A program made the translations under genes and the position numbers. This document shows positions 9,212 to 15,566 of a DNA stretch of 15,566 nt, one piece after another (position 1 is the first letter of the stretch; every line of letters begins with the position of its first letter). Location: positions 37,133 through 52,698 of the forward strand of contig NWUY0300054053.1 in assembly GCA_004151065.3 (NCBI GenBank), read 5' to 3'. A model generated the notes under the pieces. It was given only the letters and a program-made list of their open reading frames with translations, was not told the origin of the DNA and made no database searches. This DNA is from Larix sibirica. Taxonomy: Eukaryota > Streptophyta > Pinopsida > Pinales > Pinaceae.

Positions 9212-9240
9212 GTTGACACCATGCTTGATTTATATATTAA

Positions 9241-9929
9241 CCCTGTGGAGCTTGTTTACGTAGATGGCCCATTCAAATCTAAAACATTACCGTGCCATTG
9301 ATACAATGGGCATTTTCAACAACCAACCATTTAGTAGGGTGGCCTAGTCCTCAATGCTTAGGGATAAAATGCCACATCGGTACACTTTGTTAAAATATGT
9401 GCACCGCTATGGACAAGGATGTTGCGACACACTCTATTGAAGCTATAATGTTTTGTGATATACACTCCAAAACAAACATATCCTAAACATACATGCAATA
9501 TTGGTCCTCCCAAATATGCATGCCGCAATAGTGCTCTTTTGATATCTCACCACTAGTGTGCCTCTTCTTTATGGGCACCTCATACATCAATAGGTCCCCT
9601 TGTCATTGTTGGGCCACATGATCGAATTTATAGGTGCAACTTTCTCCTATTGTAGCATTAATTGTCTCCAATCTATTTGAACATTGACATGCATTGGGCA
9701 TGGTAAAGCATTGTTGTAAAATCTATGGTGAAACACTCATGTGATATATACTGAAGTGGTATTCTAGAATCTATAAAAGAGCACCAATGTGATACATATT
9801 CTATGGTATTGATGCAAATCATGCATTAGAGCATCAATGTAGTAATATGATAACGCATTAGAGCATCAATAACAAATCAATAGGTGGAGTAATCTTTTAC
9901 TAGTTTAAGATTTTATTTATTTTTTCTAT
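9241..9929. other. Unclassified spacer, less AT-rich than its surroundings
   Basis: The segment has a more balanced base composition than the flanks, which hints at an old element, but no domain could be read in any frame. It includes TGCCACATCGGTAC near 9371 and a 16-base direct repeat, GCATTAGAGCATCAAT, at 9823 and 9855. Confidence 0.35.
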
Positions 9930-10110
9930 TTTAGCAATTGTATTGTTTTAACTATAATATATTCATAATAATATATATAATAATATATATTGAATAATAT
10001 TAAATAATTAAAAATAATCAATTTATTAATTATAATATTAACAATTAATTATTCTTATGATTTAACCAATTTTTAATTTTTATTTATTTATTTATTTACA
10101 TGCATAACAT
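9930..10110. repeat. Very AT-rich low-complexity tract
   Basis: The tract consists almost only of A and T, with overlapping ATAAT and TTAAT motifs and a (TTTA)n run at about 10078-10099. There is no coding content. Confidence 0.7.
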
Positions 10111-10283
10111 CTCAAATGAAAATAAGAATGAGTTATGCTACAAGAATTAACTTAAGCAGTCACGAGTTATGGGCCAAACATGAGATCTCTCCCCTGAAGT
10201 TGGGGAGGATGTAGGTTGAATTATCTTGTTTCCCACGGGGTGTGGTTTTTGGAACTCAGGCACCAACAGTTTACCCTAGTTAC
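10111..10283. other. Short spacer upstream of the TRIM
   Basis: No domain or pol III promoter was recognised. The last five bases, GTTAC (10279-10283), act as the left target-site duplication of the TRIM. Confidence 0.4.
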
Positions 10284-10420
10284 TGTTGGCATGATGTTCA
10301 ACACTCCTCGCGAGTTTCGCGACATGGTCTAACAACCCGTCGGCAGATCCTTAATTGGGATGGTAGCGGATTTCCATCAGGTGCACCTTTTGGATCTAAC
10401 TCCCAACTCAACTCCCAACA
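10284..10420 (+). repeat. TRIM left LTR (137 bp)
   Basis: Bounded by TGTTGG and CCAACA. It is richer in CpG than the right LTR (CTCGCGAG, TTCGCGAC, CCCGTCGG). Several differences from the right LTR are C-to-T or G-to-A changes at these sites, as expected from methylcytosine loss in the other copy. Confidence 0.93.
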
Positions 10421-10422
10421 AG

Positions 10423-10434
10423 TGGTATCAAAGC
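10423..10434 (+). promoter_or_regulatory. TRIM primer binding site (initiator Met tRNA)
   Basis: TGGTATCAAAGC lies two bases inside the left LTR. The common plant site is TGGTATCAGAGC, so there is one mismatch. It would prime minus-strand DNA synthesis with the 3' end of initiator Met tRNA. Confidence 0.9.
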
Positions 10435-10469
10435 GGGGTCACGGGTTCGAAACTCACTCGGGTAATGTT

Positions 10470-10479
10470 GAGGGGGAGA
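10470..10479 (+). promoter_or_regulatory. TRIM polypurine tract
   Basis: GAGGGGGAGA, followed by one T and then the right LTR. This is the expected place and composition for the primer of plus-strand synthesis. Confidence 0.88.
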
Positions 10480-10480
10480 T

Positions 10481-10617
10481 TGTTGGCATAATGTTCAGTG
10501 TTCCATTTGAGTTTCACAGCATGGTCTAACAGCCTCCCGGTAGATCCTTAACTGGCATGGTAGCATATTTCCATTAAGTGCACCTTTTGGATCTAACGAC
10601 CAACTAAACTCCCAACA
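10481..10617 (+). repeat. TRIM right LTR (137 bp)
   Basis: It has exactly the length and ends of the left LTR. Differences cluster in the first 60 bases, while the block GCACCTTTTGGATCTAAC near the end is identical. The right target duplication ATTAC follows at 10618-10622. Confidence 0.93.
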
Positions 10618-10622
10618 ATTAC

Positions 10623-10865
10623 CACTCGTCAACAACAATGAAGTCTATAAGGGTTTCCCTTGATTGGTTATAAGGAAAATAAAATAAGAAATTTGAGTCA
10701 ATATTCACAATATGTTGATCATGAACGTACAAAACATGAATTGAAATATGTTACGAAAAGCTAGACAAGAATACGAAATGCAAAAAATATTAAATACTAA
10801 CAGTTGTAACCATTACAGTGGTTTGGCAACCCTTGTATACATGTACAAAAGGGGCATCACCATCT
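10623..10865. other. AT-rich spacer, nothing recognised
   Basis: Spacer between the TRIM and the SINE-like element. No domain or terminal repeat was identified. Confidence 0.4.
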
Positions 10866-11070
10866 ACTTTCTTTTTGTAAATAGGGGAATCAACAACTGG
10901 GGTCGGGCTCGTACTCACGTGACATAGGGTTGATTTTGGCCCGCCACCACTATACCCCTACGCGTACCAATGTTGCCCCATACACGACACATAAGGCTCA
11001 GTTGAGGTTTGAACCCGTGACGTCACAAGGAGTGTCTTAACAATGCACCATATTGCCAACTGATCTGCAC
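10866..11070 (-). mobile_element. tRNA-derived SINE candidate
   Basis: On the minus strand CAGATCAGTTGG (11067 down to 11056) resembles a pol III A box, and GGGTTCAAACC (11016 down to 11006) is a close match to a B box, 51 bases apart. The body runs on to TTTACAAAAAGAAAG at about 10881-10866, an A-rich end typical of a SINE tail. GTAGAT occurs just past the tail and again about 12-18 bases beyond the head. This could be part of a target duplication if the true head lies further out, but it is weak evidence. A tRNA gene is unlikely because no complete cloverleaf with matched acceptor stem is visible. Confidence 0.6.
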
Positions 11071-11390
11071 TTCAAGGACTAAAATCTACAATATTTAAAA
11101 TATAAAATAATTATCCATTTCAATTACTTGTCCTATTTTTCCATTAATTAAGTTTTGTTAGTATTATATTACGTATTAAAGATTTTAGTTATCATATCAA
11201 GATAAGATGTTCAAAATGAATAAAGATATGATGAAAATTTTGAATAAATTTAACAAAATAGATACACATCAATCTTTTATCCGAGTCAAAAGAAAGTTGT
11301 ATTTTGAATTTTCTATTTAGTTGTCATTTAAATATACATTTAGTTGTCTTCTCCATACATTTTGTCGAAAATAAGGCAATCAATAAGCAC
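11071..11390. other. AT-rich spacer, nothing recognised
   Basis: No coding or promoter signal was found. A few words resemble the DNA left of repeat A copy 1, so the repeat could extend further left than I have drawn it. Confidence 0.4.
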
Positions 11391-11574
11391 TTATAAATAA
11401 ATCGGTAAGCCATTAGTATAAAACCATTTTTATTGCTTAAATCTTGTAAAGTATGGTGAAAAATAGGTAGATTAAAAACTAGTAACCAAGATATTAGCAA
11501 AACTAGTCTAGCGAGTTATTTGGTGGGTATATGAAGAATGAATGAAGCCTTCCTATACATACATACATATAAAT

Positions 11575-12150
11575 ACTCTAAACCAAAAAAATGTCAACTA
11601 ATTAGAATGGTGTATTCACCCATACACGAGGATTTTTCAAGTTCTATGAGAACTAGATAGAATGGCGTATTCACCAATACCACAAGGGTTTTTCAAAGTT
11701 CTATCTAAACAACACATTTATAATATTAGTTTACAATTTCAAGGCCTTATATCTCATAATATTCACCCCCTTTTAGGATCTTATTATAGCAAAGTATTCA
11801 CCTATGAGAACTACCACTTTGCCATCTATGGATTGCTAAGGAAATATATGGAATGCTAACTTTGTTTCATTAGAGAGCTAAGGAGATAACTTTGGTTCAT
11901 TAGAGAGCTAAGGAGATAGAGGATTGTCTTCTTCACTTCGTTGTTTAAGGGTTTTTAGGAGATATATAGAGGGTTGTGTTCATTATAACTCTTTATTAGG
12001 TAGGGGTTAAGAGATGAAGGCTTTGACTTATTTGCTTTATTAGCCTTGGGTTTTTAAAGAGATATATGAAGGATTGATTTAGAATAAAGCTTTAAGAGTC
12101 TTATTGGAACATAATGCCTTAGCATGCATCTTTCCATTTCAAGAAGAAAT
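11575..12150. repeat. Extra segment in repeat A copy 2, internally duplicated
   Basis: This stretch has no counterpart in copy 1. It holds a diverged duplication of about 55 bp (AGAATGGTGTATTCACC near 11605, AGAATGGCGTATTCACC near 11660), an almost exact 30-bp tandem duplication (11857-11886 and 11887-11916), and a loose repeat of a GGTTTTTA..GAGATATAT..A-GG-TTG unit (near 11951 and 12050). No transposon ends were identified. Confidence 0.6.
11857..11916. repeat. 30-bp tandem duplication, two copies
   Basis: TAACTTTGTTTCATTAGAG at 11857 and TAACTTTGGTTCATTAGAG at 11887, each followed by AGCTAAGGAGA. They differ at one base. Confidence 0.95.
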
Positions 12151-13904
12151 ATAAAGTTACATTTGAAAGTGCAACATAAATACTAATATCATTCAAGCTT
12201 AAAGGAGAAAGTTCAACCATATGCTTCGTAAGATGATCCATTGAACTTATAGTAAATATATGAAAATCAACGTGAATAGAAAATTAAATATCTTTGATAG
12301 GTCTAATAAATATCCATAGATTGCATGAACTCAACATAAACCATAAAAACATGAGTGAACTCATCAAAAACCATAAAACCATGAGAGTTGTTGATACAAT
12401 TGGAGAGAGTGTTCTATTATTTGTTGTCGAAAATTTAAAAGTGTGCATATCCAAACCTTATTTGAAGAGACTATTTGTAGTTGAATTCAACTCTTTATAT
12501 ATGTGTGAGAAGGAGACTGAGGAAAAAATAGTCTTCAACAATTTTGCATGATTTAACAATGGGTTCAATCTCAAATTATGTGTAACAAAGGAACCAATAA
12601 TCTAATTGATTACAAGGATAGATTCACCAAATATATGAACCTATCTAATGCCCCTTTCAATAAGTAATTGTATCGGAATAGCCAAAGCATATCACTCAAC
12701 CCAATAATTAGTTCCATTACCAACTCCAACTTTGAATAGTAATTTGTGCTTTTCATTAAAATTAATAAACCCAAGTCCACGGTATTCTATAGACCCTTGA
12801 TATGCCCCTTCTAAAAAATCCCAAATCTTAGTTTTATCAACAACTAGATCATGTATTGTTATTGACAATTAACATTAAATTTTGACCGTAAACCCTAAAA
12901 ATAAACATGCCTTGTTGACAAACATGAAAAGGAGGAATACCTTTACCCTAAAAAAAGACATGAATTTCTTGCTGTCCAAATAACCCATAAGATCAACAAC
13001 AAGATAGCTCTAAAAATTTTAAAGGCGAGTTCTTAAACAACGGTTGTAAACATTCGAATAATGTGGATCATTGCCAAGTGAAGGAGAGATAGTGTATATC
13101 TGTGTGAGTGTTTGGATGTGTTCGTGGGGGGGGGAGGTGTACACAATTCAAGTGAGAATGTGTGTTTCCTCCTCGAAGATCACAAATCCAAATTTGGAGG
13201 GCATAAGGGTATATACTCCTTTGTAAACCAATGAGTCAAATCGTTACACGAAGGGGATTGTTTGTCCCACAAACAAGGGGGTCTCATACACCATTTTGAA
13301 ATCAATCTAAGTCATGACCTTAAAAATATTAAAAATATTATTTATCATTATCATATATATCCAATTGATCATATAGTTTATGTTTTTCTTATCACTAAGT
13401 AATGTTAATAGCAAATTTTTTGTAAAGTCATCACACTCAATGTTACTTATTGGTAGGTGATAGCCACATCTCTCATAATCTTAACAGGTGAACTAGAAAA
13501 TAGATCACAATGAATGACAAGCATATACACTTCATTAAAAGGAGCACTAATGTGGAATGAAATTCCACCATGGAGATATACCATTAAAGCAAGATAACGT
13601 GTAACATCACATAGATAACAACTACAAATGAAAAATGATTCATGAGTCATGGCATCGAAATAATTGATGGTGTTAGTGATTTAGTGAAGGAGGATGTCAT
13701 CACATTAATAAAGGAATTTGCACCCAAAATCCATATTAAAATTGGCAATGGTTTTTTAGTGCAGGTAATGCCTTCTAAATTATTTCTATCTCATATAGTT
13801 ATGAACATTAGATTGTTCACATCATACACCAATGACAATGTTAATTCTATTTTTAGTGGTATATACAAATTTTAATTGGAATAAACATATTATATAAGAA
13901 AAAT

Positions 13905-14115
13905 ATAAACCTAGCCTAGTGGGTTAGAATTCACAAGTAGGAGGTTGTGGGGTAAAGTCATTGGGATGTCTACCTTTGTGATAATCATAGACCTCACTTG
14001 ATGTCCCTATCATATTAGGTTGCCAACACTATAATTACCAATTTATTTTGAGTATAATTCCTGAAATGATAAAAAATATCAGATAAACTTCTATTAACTA
14101 TGCATTTAATCAATA

Positions 14116-14150
<35 letters not shown>
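13905..14150 (+). mobile_element. SINE candidate with strong A box and possible (TAA)n tail
   Basis: TAGCCTAGTGGGTTAGAAT from 13912 is an excellent match to a pol III A box in its usual tRNA setting. At the right distance, 39 bases on, GGTAAAGTCAT (13951-13961) sits where a B box should be, but it has lost the TTCGA core. A perfect (TAA)10 microsatellite at 14121-14150 could be the expanded tail, giving an element of about 245 bp. The tail assignment is a guess. Confidence 0.4.
14121..14150. repeat. (TAA)10 microsatellite
   Basis: Ten perfect TAA units, immediately followed by a T run. Confidence 0.98.
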
Positions 14151-14151
<1 letters not shown>

Positions 14152-14257
14152 TTTTTAATTTGTTATGAGAATGGGTTTACGATAAAATATAAATTTGATA
14201 TATCATTATTTTTATGTTAATGGAACGTACACATCAATAACTACCACTCTCAATCCC

Positions 14258-14770
14258 ATTTGAGCGTCACTCGGGAATTTAATATCAATGTGATTTCACT
14301 ACATCAATGGTGCTGCAAAATCAAGGAAGTAATACTTTTTTTCAAGAATATTACCTTTGAACACATATATAAGCAACACAATTCTCAGGCAGATTCATTA
14401 TCTAAAGATGCACATGAGGGTGCTGAAGGCTACATCAGATGGGAAGAATTTCAAGAGAATCAACTACTTGATTCAGACAAGGTTTACTTGTCTAATCTGT
14501 AGCTTTTATCTTCCACTTTGGGTCTGTTGTATAGACCATGAATATCCTTTTGTTATTTTGTTGTACTGAACTAAGACTTGACATTTTCATGATCATTACG
14601 AATTTATGATGGACTACTATCGATCATTCAGTAATCCAGTTAGTATTTTTTGTTATTATCATGTTTTCCTACTACATAAGTCTTGATTTTACATCGACTT
14701 ATGATTTTGTACTATTTGATTCTCCCAATGAATACCAGTAGTACGGTTTTTATCTGTTGAACAAAAAAGA
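14258..14770 (+). mobile_element. LINE-C: strongly 5'-truncated L1-type LINE
   Basis: Only the last part of ORF2 and the 3' UTR remain. The coding part ends at the TAG at 14500-14502. The UTR runs to a short A-rich end at 14761-14769. ATTTGAG occurs at the 5' edge (14258-14264) and again just after the A-rich end (14780-14786), and may be a target-site duplication. A 7-bp match is weak alone. Confidence 0.7.
14260..14502 (+). pseudogene. LINE-C RNase H C-terminal fragment
   Basis: About 80 uninterrupted codons. Key blocks are SLHQWCCKIKEV, then FEHIYKQHNSQADSLSKDAH, then GYIRWEEF, which match the last third of a plant LINE RNase H domain. The Asp in NSQADSLSK is the fourth catalytic residue. 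The first three catalytic positions are lost with the truncated 5' part. There is no start codon of its own and no internal stop. The overlapping frame at 14357-14569 is a shadow. Confidence 0.85.
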
Positions 14771-15566
14771 CATGCCCTAATTTGAGTAATTTAAGTTTAT
14801 TTTTTAAATTTAATTTAAATGGATCAAATATTTTAATTTTTATACTGTAATTTGGAGATTTTACATGTATCAAATTTACAACAAAAGTGAATAAATGTGT
14901 ATAGAAGGACATGAGTGACTCTCAACTTTGAATAACTATATTTATTTTTATATTGATTGAATTTCATTGATTATCTTTCGATTTGACATATTTTTTAATA
15001 TATTTTGATGGTTTTACATATCTCTCCAAATTCTTCCTCATTGGGATGATATTTTAGTTTTTATTCAAAATGCTTAGAATAATAACTAAGCTATAGGAGC
15101 TTAATCATGAGTGACAAGTTTAAATTGATTATTATAAAGGTGCACAATTAATAATTTGAAATGTAAAAATTATATCTTAAATTTTAGAAATGAGATCTCA
15201 TAAAAGAAATTATGAACAGTTAAAAATATTTCGAGGATGCATTACAAGTGGAAGATGAATTATGAAAGAATTGAGGAGACAAAATAAAATGAAATACATA
15301 ATAATTATGAGATATTGTTATGCGATATGAGAAAATAAATGATAGAAAATGATGAATTGCAAAATGAACTTATTTTTGTTTCTTGTGAACATATTGAAAA
15401 TTTTAAACCAATGCAAGTGAAGTAATACATACACTTTTTTAAGCAAAATAGAAAGAAAAACAATGCCACCCATACACAATACATGAAGATTTACCATGGA
15501 AACCCTCAACTGAGAAAATGAGCCTAACTTAGAGATGCACCTCTATCTTCTTCATTGTATTAACTT
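14771..15566. other. AT-rich right end, nothing recognised
   Basis: Open frames on the minus strand at about 14912-14712 and 15509-15318 are short, hydrophobic or basic, and show no domain. No pol III box, LTR end or tandem repeat was noticed. Confidence 0.5.

Larger units (their letters stand above)
7815..9240 (-). mobile_element. LINE-B: 5'-truncated L1-type LINE
   Basis: This is the best preserved retroelement in the window, on the minus strand. It retains the C-terminal part of ORF2: the end of the RT region, the zf-RVT zinc-binding domain and the complete RNase H domain. A 3' UTR follows from 8160 downwards. A 13-base T run at 7815-7827, poly(A) on the element's strand, is a plausible tail, although a seven-base run near 7857-7851 is an alternative end. 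The 5' edge at about 9240 is where the LINE reading fades. No target duplication was found. Confidence 0.75.
10284..10617 (+). mobile_element. Complete miniature LTR retrotransposon (TRIM)
   Basis: Two direct LTRs of 137 bp (10284-10420 and 10481-10617) flank an internal region of only 60 bp. Each LTR starts TGTTGG and ends CCAACA. TGGTATCAAAGC, an 11/12 match to the usual plant initiator-Met tRNA primer binding site, begins two bases after the left LTR. A purine tract, GAGGGGGAGA, ends one base before the right LTR. Flanking bases are GTTAC on the left and ATTAC on the right, a 5-bp target duplication with one mismatch. The LTRs differ at roughly 26 of 137 positions by hand count, so the insertion is old. 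There is no coding capacity: movement would have needed proteins from an autonomous partner. The open frame at 10242-10529 runs across both LTRs and is accidental. Confidence 0.93.
11391..13850 (+). repeat. Repeat A, copy 2 (longer, with an insert)
   Basis: This is the second colinear copy of repeat A, with the same orientation and anchors as the copy at 2264-4212. The offset between copies is about 9,140 bases at the left edge and about 9,600 after 12150, which means extra sequence of roughly 0.5 kb at about 11575-12150 in this copy or a loss from the other. A 77-codon open frame at 13642-13875 lies at its right end. The matching place in copy 1 is interrupted by stops and the protein is not recognised, so I do not call it a gene. 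Confidence 0.8.

Noticed and set aside
10150-10230. Possible SINE head upstream of the TRIM
   Set aside because: AGGTTGAATTAT faintly resembles a B box, but there is no A box on either strand.
10242-10529. 95-codon open frame on the plus strand
   Set aside because: It runs from flanking DNA through the left LTR, primer site and polypurine tract into the right LTR, so it is accidental.
10862-11070. A genuine tRNA gene on the minus strand
   Set aside because: A- and B-box words are present, but no matched acceptor and anticodon stems could be drawn, and an A-rich tail follows.
2264-13850. Reading repeat A as the two LTRs of one large retrotransposon
   Set aside because: No primer binding site follows copy 1, no polypurine tract precedes copy 2, there are no TG...CA ends, and the only copia-like fragment between them is at the wrong end.
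13642-13875. 77-codon open frame (MSHGIEIIDGVSDLVKED...)
   Set aside because: It looks protein-like, but the matching part of repeat A copy 1 (about 4022-4200) is full of stops and I recognise no family. Too weak to call a gene.

Overview
The window looks like nuclear intergenic DNA from a seed plant with a large, transposon-filled genome. A conifer is my best guess, but it is only a guess. The DNA is AT-rich, no open frame resembles a host gene, and nothing looks bacterial or organellar. What can be recognised is decayed plant retroelements: three L1-type LINE fragments with plant zf-RVT and RNase H domains, a probable Ty1/copia RNase H remnant, one structurally complete miniature LTR element (TRIM), and several tRNA-derived SINE-like heads. 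No tRNA gene, rRNA gene, CRISPR array or operon was seen.

Layout from left to right. 1-330: T-rich leader. 331-1655: LINE-A (+), the RT/RNase H tail of a LINE, a further sense frame running to 1482, and a 3' UTR that contains a 34-bp tandem duplication. 1656-2263: AT-rich DNA with a 54-bp tandem duplication. 2264-4212: first copy of a long unclassified dispersed repeat (repeat A). 4213-4500: AT-rich DNA with an 11-bp inverted repeat. 4501-4785: copia-like RNase H remnant (+). 5133-5950: three successive two-copy tandem duplications with periods 81, 85 and 64 bp. 6284-6423: SINE-like element (-). 6862-6921: 30-bp tandem duplication. 7815-9240: LINE-B (-), the best preserved LINE. 9240-10283: unclassified sequence. 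10284-10617: complete TRIM with two 137-bp LTRs, a primer binding site, a polypurine tract and a near-perfect 5-bp target duplication. 10866-11070: SINE-like element (-). 11391-13850: second copy of repeat A, carrying an extra insert. 13905-14150: SINE-like head followed by (TAA)10. 14258-14770: LINE-C (+), 5'-truncated. 14770-15566: AT-rich DNA with nothing recognised.

There is no gene cooperation to describe: every coding trace is a broken retroelement. The best candidate for something undescribed is the TRIM, whose internal region is only 60 bp between two 137-bp LTRs and which could only move with proteins supplied in trans. Second is repeat A, a roughly 2-kb repeat present twice in the same orientation that I cannot assign to a family. 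All identities and alignments were read by eye, so percentages and outer boundaries are approximate.
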